This document shows, piece by piece, positions 14,321-27,600 of a stretch of 64,000 nt of DNA (positions are counted from its first letter, which is position 1; each line of letters opens with the position of its first letter). Position numbers and translations under genes: made by a program. Under the pieces are notes generated by a model, which did not search any database, was not told the DNA's origin, and was given only the letters and a program-made list of their open reading frames with translations. The stretch is from Escarpia spicata (lineage: Eukaryota > Annelida > Polychaeta > Sabellida > Siboglinidae), in contig OZ023213.1 of NCBI GenBank assembly GCA_963995525.1, positions 38,679,449 to 38,743,448 of the forward strand, given 5' to 3'.

Positions 14321-14655
14321 ACACACACACAATTCTGTTTTTTATATGTTGTGTCTGCCGAGAGAGCAGACAGACACGCAAAGTGACGGCAACTTCGATA
14401 TAAACAAGTGCACGCGAGCAGTTATTTGTTGCAGCCAACGTTATCAAGTCTATAGTAATCCAGCCATTACACGACAAGTGAAATCGTACATCGGGTTTTT
14501 GTGCAGAAGCTCATCAATCATTCCTATGGTTTGGCACTCGAAGAATGCGGCTCTGTGATTTACCTTTTATAGTAACATTTTGTTTCATTTAAGCGTAACT
14601 GCAGTCCATGGTAACGCTGAATAGGTGCACGCATCCAAAATCCCATTCGAACATC

Positions 14656-14659
<4 letters not shown>

Positions 14660-14715
<56 letters not shown>

Positions 14716-14729
14716 CACACTCACGAACA
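14660..14729. repeat. (CA)n microsatellite, unit A
   Basis: About 65 bp of CA, with a counterpart at 25249-25321. Confidence 0.95.
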
Positions 14730-14830
14730 TGAACACGAATATACATATATACCCAACTGGCCAACGTCTCCAGGCAAACCACAATACATGGAAATTTAGT
14801 AGGCAAGGAACGAGGTAAGAATGTGTTTGA

Positions 14831-15390
14831 CACAACGGTAAGGAAGGGCAAGTTCTTATCGTGTGTGTGTAATTACCTAACTAACTAACAAATAGGCTAG
14901 AGAAGGCTCTCAGTGAAAAGCAACCATGAGAGCATACATGATTTAGAATCGGGTACTCAACGACAGACCACATCCACGTCGTAAACCAACTGAAGGAGAA
15001 GTGACGAGAATATAATACCCCGCTCTGCGTTGCGTTCGTCGACTACGAGAAGGCTTTCGACTCTGTGCAAACTCAAGCAATATTGACCTCGCGTCAAGAA
15101 CAGGCTGTAGAAGAGGTGTACACCGAACTCCTGAAAGACATCTACACCACCAGTTAGATGACAGTCCACTTACACAAAGAAAGCAGCAATATCAACATCT
15201 AGACAGGAGTACGACAAGGTGACACTATTTCGCACAAGCAACACTCGAAGGCATATCCGGAAGACTGTCATGGGAAACCAATGGCTTGAGCATAGATGGA
15301 GAATATCTCAGTCATATTCGCTTCGCCGACGACATAAACATATGCGCTACTATACAAGCTAGCAGATGAAAGTGAAATACAACGTCTGAA
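14831..15390 (+). pseudogene. Reverse transcriptase fragment, copy B
   Basis: Second copy of the 1-597 fragment. FVDYEKAFDSV is encoded from 15035 and FADD at 15322-15333. It ends abruptly at the unit B junction, where sequence equivalent to position 597 joins that equivalent to 4803. Stops are shared with copy A. Confidence 0.85.
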
Positions 15391-15613
15391 ATTGAAATAA
15401 TTAAACAAACTTGATGAAAATTACATTAGTATGATTATGACGATTCTCGTGTAGTCAGCTTAAATACAGTTATAAAAACACGCCTAATCGCAGGTAGCGA
15501 CATATCGTTAATGAAATACAAATCCCGAGGCAAATTTCGATAGAAACAAATATGTTTCATCATAAATGTTTCGAGGAATTTCGGTCTTGTGATTTTCGTG
15601 AAATTTTCCACGA

Positions 15614-15756
15614 TTGGCATACGCACGCACGCAGGCACGCACGCACGGACACACGCGCACGCAACACACACACACATCACACACACGCGTGCACACACAC
15701 ACATGCACTTACACACACGCACGCACGTATGCAACACACATCACACACACGCGCAA

Positions 15757-15823
<67 letters not shown>
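15614..15823. repeat. CA-rich microsatellite, unit B
   Basis: Equivalent of the unit A tract at 5026-5207; the pure (CA)n tail is about 28 bp longer. Confidence 0.95.
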
Positions 15824-15824
<1 letters not shown>

Positions 15825-16405
15825 CATCAAAAAGCGGTGTATGCTGGACGGAGTTGAGTTGGTTGGGTGTTTACAAAACGATATTCAAAAAAGGCACACA
15901 GACGAATTAATAACAGCAAAACGTTAACTGTCGGTAAGCAACAAAAGGTGGGGCATGCCGGTGTCATTTCACGCCTGTAGGAGATGAGTGATTCCACTCG
16001 GTGAAAACATAACCGTTCAACACAAACTAACACGCAATTTAGACATTCGAGTTCAGCAATTACTTTCAACAAATCGGTACTACCTTTAACATTCTATTCA
16101 GATTTAACTACGTCACACACTGGTGACACTGTCTTTTTCTGGTAAGCACGTCATTCGCATTAACGTACGTAATTAGTTTCAACAGTTCGTTGTAGAACAT
16201 CTTTCGTGATCAGACAACTCGCATTATGTTTTGATTGAATTTTATATATTTTAGCATACGTCAGCATAATGAGCAATAGAATAGTGGGCATATTATTAGA
16301 TAATGTCATTATCGTTCTTCTGGATAAAATAATTGATCTCTACACGGTTTTGGTCTGAATAAACACAGTTTTTTTTAATATCAATGCAATATTCAATATT
16401 TATCA

Positions 16406-16762
16406 TCAACACCGAATTGTAGAGATTATTCGAATGTCCTTGGTGCGTGTATACTCTATTGTTATTTTAAACAAGTGCTTCTTAAGCGGCGTGCCGTGGC
16501 ATCTGGATGTGACGTAACAAAATCCCCAGTGTACCGCGGAAGTAGAAGAAAAATACCACATATGTAGCGATAAATTGTCAAAAAACCGATAGTTCCAAAA
16601 AAGACACATTTCTCTTAGACACTCGTTTTCATCGACAGGAATACTCTTTCGTTCAAACGGTTTCTGCAGTAGTCTTAAATCAAACTTCCCTAATAAAACA
16701 TATGTGAGAATATTTCTAACAAGGCGAGGAAGTATATACAATGTTAATAGCAAATGCAACAA
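16406..16762 (-). CDS. Hypothetical 118-residue ORF, unit B
   Basis: Duplicate of the 5790-6146 frame with one substitution (Val to Asp in the hydrophobic N-terminal third). Same reservations: unrecognised, possibly fortuitous. Confidence 0.15.
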   Translation of the reverse strand: MLHLLLTLYILPRLVRNILTYVLLGKFDLRLLQKPFERKSIPVDENECLREMCLFWNYRFFDNLSLHMWYFSSTSAVHWGFCYVTSRCHGTPLKKHLFKITIEYTRTKDIRIISTIRC

Positions 16763-17139
16763 AATGCATAGAACTTCGTTGGTAGCAGAAACTATAATTC
16801 TTCCAGCTTAGTCACCAGGAAATATAAAAGGAGATGTGCCAAATGCGAACAATCTAAACGTTAAACGAGAAAACCACACTGATTAATTGATATTGAAAAT
16901 CTAGTTTCATTTGAATTTGTTAAATCGCCCAATGCCTTTTTTTTATCAATAAGATTATTTTGTGCCTATCACCGCCTCGCACTTACGTTACTGGTCGTTC
17001 AGCGCCGCTGTTTCACATCAAAGCAAACTCTCTAAAGGAGTACAAAAATATCTTATTTAAAAAGACGTGTGAATCACTGTGCTGACGACGTTTTGTTGCC
17101 GTCTGGCATTTGCTCGAGCGGTCGTTCCGCTCCGGTTCT

Positions 17140-17466
17140 TCACACCTGATATATCAAAGCAAACACTGTAATGGAGTACAAAAGAGTCAAACTTAAAATA
17201 GTCAAATATATTAATGCGTTGACGAAGTTCTCTGCATGCGGTGCGGTCGATGGTAGCAACTGTTTTTCGTAAGTCGAAGATGACGTTTCTAAGTTCTGTA
17301 TTTCAGTATGTTCAGTAATTCTCCAAAAAGGATAATGTACAGCAACAGTATCGTTTGCAAATCCCAAGAAGTGGTGCGTGCCAATCATGTTCACGTTCAA
17401 GTTCCTGAGAGTATCTTCGTTCAAATCTACTTCCTGCCATTTTGAATCTTTGGCAGTGTCGATCAC
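17140..17466 (-). CDS. Hypothetical 108-residue ORF with C-terminal hydrophobic segment
   Basis: Open frame with a soluble N-terminal part (VDLNEDTLRNLNVNMIGTHH) and one hydrophobic C-terminal stretch just before the stop, suggesting a tail anchor if real. No family is recognised. The equivalent in unit A is frameshifted by one base, so at most one of the two copies is intact. Confidence 0.2.
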   Translation of the reverse strand: MIDTAKDSKWQEVDLNEDTLRNLNVNMIGTHHFLGFANDTVAVHYPFWRITEHTEIQNLETSSSTYEKQLLPSTAPHAENFVNALIYLTILSLTLLYSITVFALIYQV

Positions 17467-18348
17467 CCCAAAGTAACTGTGTATTTCGAAAAACGATAAA
17501 CCCGTTGGTCCCTTCTACCGGATTTATATTCCAGGGGAAGTCAACTATCCCACTCATAATCATTGATCACTGATAAACCGTTGTCGTGGACTCACAGAAC
17601 CAATGCACTCAATCTACAATAACTCACCGGGGCGCTGCATTAGCTGGTGCCAAACCACTCGCTCTAATAATGGAGTTGGCGCCATCAGCGACTTGTCACA
17701 TTAGTATTGTTATTACTGTAGTTATTGTTAATAATGTTGCTATTGTTGTTATCGTTATTAGTATTACTATTGAAGTAATAAAACTGTATATTGAGTTTGT
17801 AAGGCGAGCTGAATTGAAACTGAGTTAATTCAGAAATCGGAGGTAACTCCGTTCTCTTTTGCGCCGTTCGCGTGCAGCCATTGTCTGGCGCGTGCATGCA
17901 CTGTTCGGTCAATGGCGCTGGCGACATCCTCCACTCTGCACGGATCGTTCTGTAATCGACAAAAGAAGAGGTGAGGCTTTGTCTGGAGTACATAGAAATC
18001 GCATATGCTCTTCGTCTCGTCAATATAACGCTACTTTGAAGGACTATGCTCGACCGACCTCGGTGCGATTACGTTATAGTGGTCGCCCACAGAGCCACGG
18101 TTGGTCAGATCTTAGTAGAGATACAGAGGTTATAATCCAATTTTAAAACTACACACGTGGATATCATTCAAGTGTCTGTTCCACTTATCCAGTTCAATAC
18201 AACTTAATACTAATACATTTTTATTTCAACAATAACATTATAATACATGATTTTATGTTTTAATTGTATTCATAATTATTATAGAAAAGGATACATATGA
18301 AGTACTTTCCCCTTTCAAAACAGTAATCACAGTTCTAGTCTGTTATTA

Positions 18349-19083
18349 TACCTGTTATTAAAGATAAAAATAGACGGGTAAATGACAAAGGTAATTACAG
18401 GCCAATATGCCTATCTAACATATGTTCCAAGGTAATAGATACTGTGATATTCAACATAATGGAAACATACTTGCAAACTACGCCTCATCAGTTTGGATAT
18501 AAGCCAAAACATGGAACGGATCTGTTTGTTTACATTGAAGAAACTATTAAGATTTTACATTAAACATGGTTCAGCTATGCATGTTGCGTTTCTGAATGCG
18601 TCAAACGCATTTGATTGAGTCAATCGACATAAGCTGTTAACGAAATTAGAACAGCGATACGTACCGAAATATAGTCTAAGAATACTCAGCAAAGAGTTCA
18701 ATAACCAATGTCTATGTATCCGATGGGGATCTACTTACTCGGATTTCTTCTCAGTGGGCAACGGTGTTAAGCAAGGTGGAAAGTTATCCCCTTTATTTTT
18801 TAACATTTACATTGACAATTTGAGTGTACAACTATACAAACAACATATTGGTTATAGTCTGGGTACTATGTTTGTTAATCACCTGATATACGCTGATGAC
18901 CTACTTCTATTCGCTCCTTCCGCCAAGGGACAACAATCTTTATTTGACATATGTTACTCGTATGGGTGTGAGCACGACATTCAGTATAATGCTGATAAAT
19001 CCCTGGTCATGTACTTTGAATCTAGAAATTATAATCTCGCCAGGGAAATGACTTTAGGAGGAAAGAAGTTAAACTTCGAGTAA
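18349..19083 (+). pseudogene. Non-LTR reverse transcriptase relic, unit B
   Basis: Copy of the 7735-8469 relic with the same stops and frameshifts and the same intact YADD box. The shared lesions show that the element was already dead when the unit duplicated. Confidence 0.8.
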
Positions 19084-19437
19084 AGTATTAATGAGGTGCG
19101 AGTAAAAACACAGACCACGGCTTAGAAATGTGAAATAACCGCTCCCCTAAAGGCCTGGATGGTTGGAGATACCAACACATACCCGGGGAGGGCGTTCCAC
19201 CAGAAGACATTGCGTGGGAAAACAAATCGCTGTATACCTCAATGCGAGCTGAGATAATCTAGTATGTATTTGGATGATAATATATTGTACTGGTGGGGAG
19301 CATTGGGGCAAGGTAGTGGCTACCATTGATGGCAGTCTGTTGGGTTTGGACCCAATACATCAAGGGGAGGCAAGAACGTTGTCTTCTTCTCTCAAGCCAC
19401 CATGTGTCATATGTCATAAGTCTGGATTTTGACGCCG

Positions 19438-19520
<83 letters not shown>

Positions 19521-19899
19521 CACAATTGTGCTGTGCCAGATGTGAAGGTGCGAGAAAAAGTATATACAAAGTGCGAGTAAAGTATGAACGATGTGAGAGT
19601 AAAAACACAGTCCGCGGCTTAGAAGTGTGAAACAACCGCTCCCCTGAAGGCCTGGATGGTTGGAGCTACCAACACATTCTCGGGGAGGGCGTTCCACGAC
19701 AGTGCGTGGGAAAAAAGAATTGCTATATACCTGAATGGGAGCTGGGATAATCTGATATGTATTTGGATGAACTGGTGGGGACCATTGGGGCAAGGTAGTG
19801 GCTACCATTGATGGCAGTCTGTTGGTTTTGGACCCAATACATCAAGAGGAGAAAAGACATTTGTCTTCTTCTCTCAAGCCACCCTGTGGCATATATCAC
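19079..19899 (+). repeat. Two tandem LINE 5' monomers, unit B
   Basis: Duplicate of the 8465-9260 arrangement. The intervening (TG)n at 19438-19514 is longer than in unit A. Confidence 0.75.
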
Positions 19900-20205
19900 A
19901 GGGATATTCTAAATAACCACCATGCAATACAATGCAACCACTGCTACAACTGGATACACATACACTGCTGTAAAATAAACGACAACGAATACAAAGGATT
20001 AATTAATTCATCATGTTCGTGGGTTCCCCCCAAATGCGATAGTGTCAACTTCTCAAATTCCTTCTTCAGAAACGCAAACATAAGATTTTCTGAAGCTAAT
20101 CCTTTTGATCCATTGGATAGTGGCAACCGTAGCCATAATGAAATACATCCCAACACAGCCGAAACTCAAGATCCAGTGTTTGGACCAAATTCCCAAACTG
20201 CATAA
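19798..20205 (+). CDS. PHD-finger-like LINE protein fragment, unit B
   Basis: Identical in length and reading to the unit A copy at 9159-9566, with the same altered zinc ligand and stop. It precedes the same endonuclease/RT relic. Confidence 0.7.
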   Translation: MATIDGSLLVLDPIHQEEKRHLSSSLKPPCGIYHRDILNNHHAIQCNHCYNWIHIHCCKINDNEYKGLINSSCSWVPPKCDSVNFSNSFFRNANIRFSEANPFDPLDSGNRSHNEIHPNTAETQDPVFGPNSQTA

Positions 20206-22198
20206 ATCCCTGAACGACCCTGGAAAATCAAACGAAACAAACTCAGTTATATTCTGGTAACCACGAACAGCGTCAAGAGCATTGAAAAGACAACCCAATT
20301 AAAGGCAACAATCCAGTCAAACAATCCCGACATCATATTCCAAGTCGTAACCAAAATAGATGAAAACTATCCCACCTACTCATTTCTACCACCAAACGAT
20401 GATGCTATCAGAAAGGACAGAAATGTCCATGGCGGTGGAGTACTTATAGCCTTTCGCGAAGACATCGTTGCAGAACCAGTTCCAACCCTTACCTCCAATT
20501 GTGACATAGTATGCACAACAAAATTCCACTTTGCATGTAACAAATCCATCTACATTCCATCCTATTACCGCCCCCCCCCCCCCCCCCAATGACCATCTCC
20601 AATCTCTCGAAGCTCTCCATGAACTTTAAAGAACCTACACAGATCTGAAAAATCTCCCCCTAACGTAGTCATAGCAAGATATTTTAACTGATTTTCTGAC
20701 GTCAACTGAGGCAACCAACAAACCACAAGCAATAGAACTGCCAGCAAACACAACAAACTCCTAGAAATAATGAGTGAATTTTGATTGCAAAACATGGTGA
20801 ATGACCCCCACACGAATCGATTCTGGCAATATCCTTGACCTAATACTCACTTCAAATGCGTCCATAATCGTCAACAGTCACACCACTCCCGGCATGAGTG
20901 ATGATGAATCCATAGTGTTTAGTGTCAACCTAAATTCAGTTCACAACAGAAAATCACTAAACAAAGTATTTCAATACAAATCCGCAGACTGGGGAAAACT
21001 TAAAGACGGCATAACCCAATTAAGAACGGAATACTTTGACATGGACCCCATTCACTCAACATTAACACAAACTGGATCTTTTTTTCGGACACAACTTGCC
21101 ACACTGATCAACAATACCATCCCTAGTTGCATCACCAACGCAAAAACCCACCTCCCCAGGATAACACGGAAAATAACAAGAATGAAACAAAACGCAACAA
21201 AAGCAACAAAATAACTAAGCAATCTGGACTTAATAGCGTCTTTAAAAATGTCAAGGAACTCCGAAAGCAAGAAAATAAGGCTACAGCCAAATCTTACAAA
21301 GATTACGTAAACGACAACATTTGAGACAGCTTTAAAACAAACCCTGAGCAATTCTGGTCATTCATCAACGCAAACAAACGAGAAAACATTGGTATTCTCA
21401 CATTGCAAGTAAACGAACAACCAATCATCAATGATCGTGACAAAGCAAATGCACTGAACATCCAATTTACTTCCGTGTTCTCCCAAGAAATCTATCCTAT
21501 CCCCCAACAAGGACCTTCCCCTTACCCTAATATGCCTACTATAGCTGGAGTAATCAAGCAACTGACAAATCTTGACCAAAACAAAGCTACTGGCCCAGAT
21601 GAACTCCTAGCCAGAGTTATGAAAGAAACTGCACAGGAAAATGCTCCCATTATAACATACGTCTTCCAACAGTCATACAACACATGCAAACTCCCCCGAC
21701 GACTGGCTGCAAACACTAGTAACTCCAATACACAAAAAGCCTTAAATCTGACCCCGCAAACTACTGACCAATACCACTAACATGCACCCTCTGTAAAGTA
21801 ATTGAACACGTAACGCTAAGTCATATGTGGAAACACCTGAACGAATACAACATCAGACACAAACTACCCTCCTTAGGAATAACCAGAAACACACAAAATT
21901 TGGTCAAATCATTTCTGTCAAACCACAAACAGAGAGTCTGAGTAAATGGAGTTCTTTCGGACACAACAGATGGTACATCTGGTGTTCCACAGGGCTCAGT
22001 CCTAGAACCAGTCCTCTTCCTACTCTACATAAATGACATAAACGAAAACATAAAATCTCACATGCGCGTCTTTGTAGATGATAGCATTATATATCGTAAA
22101 ATCACCTCCGAAACCGACTATGACATTTTTCAAACTGACCTGATCGAGACAAACGACAAATGTAATTTGACATTTCTAAATGTGTCCAACTCCCAATA
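20206..22198 (+). pseudogene. Endonuclease and RT part of PHD LINE, unit B
   Basis: Duplicate of 9567-11560 with the same lesions. The poly-C run is 17 bases (20571-20587) instead of 19. A few single-base differences are present, for example in the KITSETDYDIF segment. Confidence 0.85.
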
Positions 22199-22334
22199 AC
22201 AAAGAAACTGTGTATGCGCACTCAACTACACTTGTACTGCTAATATGAGACGGTGTGCAATGTTTTTCTTTCTGTTCCGTACAAACAACAATTTTCAGGC
22301 CATTTTGTCTGGCATCTAGCCAATTTCCTCTTAA

Positions 22335-22358
22335 CGCACGCACGCACACACACACATT

Positions 22359-22391
<33 letters not shown>

Positions 22392-22404
22392 GCACACGCA
22401 CACG
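22335..22404. repeat. (CA)n microsatellite, unit B, short
   Basis: Short counterpart of 11700-11877. Confidence 0.95.
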
Positions 22405-22569
22405 CCATCGTGACGACTCTTAGGTGCTATTCATATTCAAATATCTACACTGTATACAGCGAGATACTTATTTTTACTGCTGAATAAACTTGAGCAATGA
22501 GGAGTGAATGAACCTGTCTAAGTTTCGGCAACACTGAAATCCCGCCTATTATCAGTAGCATTAATTTTG

Positions 22570-22605
22570 CTCTTGCATCAAAGATAGTTATCTTTGATGC
22601 AAGAG
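22570..22605. repeat. Perfect 36-nt palindrome, unit B
   Basis: Identical to the unit A palindrome at 12042-12077; no mismatch in either arm. Confidence 0.95.
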
Positions 22606-23175
22606 ACAGATTAAACATTGACATAAGTACGATAAATGTGTACGGGCATACCCATTAACCAGTTGCCATGTCATGTATGACATATTCACCACTGATTTCA
22701 TCTGAGACTTCATTGGACACAGAAAACTCTGGTGACCTGGACATGTTTGCGTTACACCAAGAGAAAACTTCGTTATCCAAGCTTTCAAGCTAGATAAAGA
22801 AGTGTATTGACATTCGACTCCTGCAGTTAACAACTGTGCAGTTTATTGTAAATAAGACAAGATCGCGGGGTGTAACATCTAGGAGGACAGCAAAGTGACA
22901 AATTGGCTTAAACATTTAAGTCAAGTTAAATATCTCTATGTCATGCATCTGCCTTATTTCCTTTGGGCGAGAGCCAACACGTACATTGTGTGCTAATAAA
23001 AAGCTTTGCTCTTTGGAGTCTTCTGCGTAGCCATGTACGTCAACAGAAAAAGTAGGTTACCGAATTTAGACAACACACATAGCGTTACTATAGGCCTTAC
23101 ATTACACATATTTCTAAGGCACCGGGACCGGGGAGGCGGACTACGGATGACTGATCCCCAAAACTTGGCTATGTG

Positions 23176-23178
<3 letters not shown>

Positions 23179-23246
<68 letters not shown>
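23179..23246. repeat. (TA)n microsatellite, unit B, expanded
   Basis: About 68 bp of TA. The unit A counterpart at 12652-12673 is about 22 bp. Confidence 0.95.
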
Positions 23247-23248
<2 letters not shown>

Positions 23249-24292
23249 GATCAACATTGATGACGCCAATATAGTAATATGTTGATGAAAAGAGTAAAGA
23301 GTAACAAAGTAAAGGAAAGTTCTTATAGTGCAGCATCCAGTCCTTATGACTGCTGAAAGTGCTTTACTACTCACTGGCAGACCTATTCAATTGTATACCA
23401 TATCGACTTCTCTGGGTAGAATTCAGCCACACTGCAATTAATGTGCGAAGACTATTTGCACACACCACTATCAACCAGTATATATAGCCAGGTATTCATG
23501 CATGCAACTGAGTGAACTGGAGCAACGAAGAGTTGACGACCTTCAACCAAATGACATACAACATCTAATAATAATTACGGAAATTGGTTGGTGAAGAACG
23601 ATTTACTCCGTCTCTAAAGAGTATTGTAAGTACATTATAACTATGCTTAGAACGACGCAGTGCTGCTAGAGATATTGTGGGTCATATCCTTTCCTACGGA
23701 TGTAAAGGACGCCGTCACACCTAGTAACTTCTGAAGTAGCGATTCAGCGCATCTTCGTTGAAACCACTTTGGTATATTACACATTTGCACGCACACGTTC
23801 CTTTGTACCACTACTTGTTTCTTGGTGTTGCCTGTATGGAAAGAACGTGTTCACGCACGTACTGCAGAATTGCCGGTTTCCCAATTTCTGAGAAGGGGTG
23901 TTCGTTGGTTAAAATCTATATCCAACGTATCACATGGTTTAATGTATTAACAATTATTTTATCCAAACACCCAGGGAAATTAAAGTAATGTCTACAGATC
24001 AGCATTGGTGGCCAATATAGAATAATGTGCTATACTAAGGAACTATATTGCTTTAGACTGAAACCGTACAGAGATAAAGTACTCCTGAAGAAAGACACAA
24101 GATAATATAATAAAGGCCACTCTACTGTATTGCTCATAACGCTGGTCTACGGTGAACTGTGCGTAGCAAACGCAGTACCTTTAAATTTTACATATAAAAA
24201 TGCATTCGAAACATACATCGAATTGACTAGTTACGAAAGATTTCACCATGGTTCGCTGAAACCTCGAATATGCGAGCGCCGGTTCGGACACT

Positions 24293-24562
<270 letters not shown>

Positions 24563-24638
24563 GAACAAGAGAGCGTAGAGTGTCGAGCGGCAATATTCAT
24601 AATGAGTAAAGACAATTGGGAAAGCAGCGTAACGAAGC

Positions 24639-24912
24639 GCAGGCATATATTATTCCATCAACACATGTGCAGGACCGTCTGTAAACCAATGGACTGCGGT
24701 GTGACTGGCAAACGCGTCAAGTACCGTTGAATTAACTGGGAAAATGAGTTTTGCAGCCAATAGTATTGCTTCAGTTCTCCTGGGACGGTGTGCTCTCTAG
24801 CGCGACCAATTGCATAGACGACACTGTTGCGTTGTTGTACTGTTGTATTTGTTGATAATAGCAGGTATTCCATTAAAGTGTGTAATTTGATAATCATATT
24901 ATAATAAATTAC
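24639..24912 (+). pseudogene. Copy of the 3' end of the cysteine-rich peptide gene, unit B
   Basis: Duplicate of 14047-14320. The frame reads MCRTVCKPMDCGVTGKRVKY followed by R and a stop at 24728-24730, with one substitution (Asp to Gly) relative to unit A. Confidence 0.65.
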
Positions 24913-25247
24913 ACACACACACAATTCTGTTTTTTATATGTTGTGTCTGCCGAGAGAGCAGACAGACACGCAAAGTGACGGCAACTTCGATATAAACAAG
25001 TGCACGCGAGCAGTTATTTGTTGCAGCCAACGTTATCAAGTCTATAGTAATCCAGCCATTACACGACAAGTGAAATCGTACATCGGGTTTTTGTGCAGAA
25101 GCTCATCAATCATTCCTATGGTTTGGCACTCGAAGAATGCGGCTCTGTGATTTACCTTTTATAGTAACATGTTGTTTCATTTAAGCGTAACTGCAGTCCA
25201 TGGTAACGCTGAATAGGTGCACGCATCCAAAATCCCATTCGAACATC

Positions 25248-25248
<1 letters not shown>

Positions 25249-25321
<73 letters not shown>
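25249..25321. repeat. (CA)n microsatellite, unit B
   Basis: Counterpart of 14660-14729, slightly longer. Confidence 0.95.
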
Positions 25322-25324
<3 letters not shown>

Positions 25325-25420
25325 GAACATGAACACGAATATACATATATACACAATTGGCCAACGTCTCCAGGCAAACCACAATACATGGAAATTTAGT
25401 AGGCAAGGAACGAGGTAAGA

Positions 25421-25671
25421 TATCAACTTCAAGACAGCAGTACGACAAGGTGACACTATTTCGCACAAGCAACACTCGAAGGCATATCCGGAAGACTGTC
25501 ATGGGAAACCAGTGGCTTGAGCATAGATGGAGAATATCTCAGTCATATTCGCTTCGCCGACGACATAAACATATGCGCTACTATACAAGCTAGCAGATGA
25601 AAGTGAAATACAACGTCTGAAAATGAACACTTCGAAGACAAGCTGACGCTAGAAAACGACACACCAATATA

Positions 25672-25674
<3 letters not shown>
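25421..25674 (+). pseudogene. Reverse transcriptase fragment, copy C, 5'-truncated
   Basis: Third copy. It keeps the FADDINICAT catalytic box and the 3' end (to ACACCAATATATA) but lacks the first roughly 350 bp including FVDYEKAFDSV. It is joined directly to the end of unit B at 25420. Confidence 0.85.
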
Positions 25675-25730
<56 letters not shown>

Positions 25731-25936
25731 GTATATGCCTATATATATGTGTATATATATATATCATAATATATATATATATGACCCACAACAACTCTAG
25801 CAGGAGCAGGACTTTTGCTATTTCACGATCCGATTTCGCTTTTATGACAGCCTTCAGACGATCCCATATTCTCTTCTGCTCTACCAAAGTAACTCGTGTA
25901 GCACCCCTGAGTTTGTAATCTTCCTTTCATCTCCCT

Positions 25937-25971
<35 letters not shown>

Positions 25972-26010
25972 CTGTATATATATATATATATGTATACATA
26001 CGTATATGTA
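25674..26010. repeat. TA-rich microsatellite cluster
   Basis: (TA)n tracts at 25674-25790 and 25938-26010 flank about 150 bp of non-repetitive sequence. The frames within them are artefacts. Confidence 0.9.
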
Positions 26011-26043
26011 TAAGGAACATGAAAAGAAGATTACAAACTCAGG
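25906..26043. repeat. Imperfect inverted repeat with (TA)n loop
   Basis: Left arm CCTGAGTTTGTAATCTTC... (25906-25940) and right arm ...GAAGATTACAAACTCAGG (about 26007-26043) are near-complementary and enclose about 66 bp of TA repeat. The sequence beyond the arms differs on the two sides, so this is either a tail-to-tail duplication or the ends of a small foldback element. Confidence 0.7.
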
Positions 26044-27160
26044 TGTTCGGTTCGTTACCGTTACTGTTCACAATCTTAGGCTCAGCCGCAGGCTCGGCCT
26101 CGGGAAGTTATCATCACAGAACAAACCCCTTGACACTAGGGCTAAGGCGTAATCGTAGGCTACGTAGAATGGTACCAGGTAGACTGTAGGATGAGAATGG
26201 AATATGAAGTAGATTGCCTTGTTCAAACATCGCCCATCTAGACGACAAAATTAATATCTGGTACTGGATATAATTAACGTCGTGTCGTAACGTCGTGCAT
26301 TGCGTAATACTGTGCCAATTTTATATCAGTTTGTTCAATTCCAGTCGTTGCCTGTGGGTTAAAGAGAAAGGTTTTATTGAAATGGCAGATTACCTGTGGC
26401 TACAATTGTTAATAAAACTAGTTGTTATTTGGAATATTTACCTACACAATTGGCAATTACATCAATATTTTTATGTTTCTTGACTGTTTTTAGCGGTCAC
26501 TCACTTTGGTAAATTGCATAGCATTTTAAATGACATGTTTTAATGTAAACGTGGTAATAATGTTGTATACATTTTTATAATACAACCTTTTATTACTTTT
26601 GTTTTGGTGACCAGTGATTTCACCATAACTAAATAATTTTTATACAAATGATATATATATATATAAGTAAGTTTGATATGTTGCGAAAGAACAGGTTTGT
26701 GCGTGACTGAGTCTATATACAAAGACTCCTGAGAAATACAACTGCAGAGGTTGTTTTAACATACTTTGTTATGCACATATTTGTGTGAGTATCAAACATT
26801 TAAAGTGTAAACAAATGAACTTTATCTAAATAGTTACCATGCATCTGAGCGAAACGTATCGTGTGGTTAAATACTGTAATTCATGCTAACGTTAACACTT
26901 ATTCCCCATTCTTCAAATTTAGTACAGTTGTTTGAAGGGCTATAATAAATTGGATTCAAGTGTATTTTTATTAGTCACACCAGCCTACTACCTATATTAT
27001 AAAACAGTTCGTTCTATGTTTTTATGTGCACACACATCTCCGTCAGTTTTGCCTTTATCGAGCTGAAAATTTACATGTGACCTACCGGGACCATTGGTAT
27101 GGTTCGTATATTTAGACATTTTTGAAATTCGTCGGGGGGAGTGGAGAACTTGGGGGTCAG
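26044..27160. other. Unassigned intergenic DNA
   Basis: AT-rich with short frames only, and a short (TA)n at about 26650. No gene or recognised element. Confidence 0.4.
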
Positions 27161-27600
27161 TTGGTGGAGTTCCAGCTGCGGAAATTAAAGTTTTTATATA
27201 TCATCGTAAATATAATTATGTCATCTATAAATATGTCGCTGGATGTATGCAGAAAGTTTGAATAGTTTTAAGTTATTGACGTATGAAAATCCTCAGCGCT
27301 TAACAAGCACCAGGTCTATCTGTCGCTGGTCACGTAAGCATTTCGCCGCGTCAGCCCCGTGAGCTCTGCTGCTTTTGGCAAACAACACACTGCAACAATT
27401 GGTGGAGTTCCAGCCACGGAATTTAATGTTTTTCTATATCATTGTACATGTAATTATTCCAAGTACAAATGTGTCACTGGGCGTAAGCAGACAAATGTAT
27501 TGGTTTTGATGTTAGTAACGTTACACAATTTAGTACGCGTAACCCAGCTGCCTGTTGCTGGTTACGTCAGTTATACGGGTAAGCGCGTGCGATTTCTGGC
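27161..27600. repeat. Diverged tandem duplication, period about 238 bp
   Basis: Two copies start with TTGGTGGAGTTCCAGC at 27161 and 27399 and stay alignable for about 120 bp at roughly 75 percent identity. They recover again near TGTTGCTGGTYACGT. The second copy lies inside an open frame, but the first has a stop in the equivalent frame. Confidence 0.7.
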
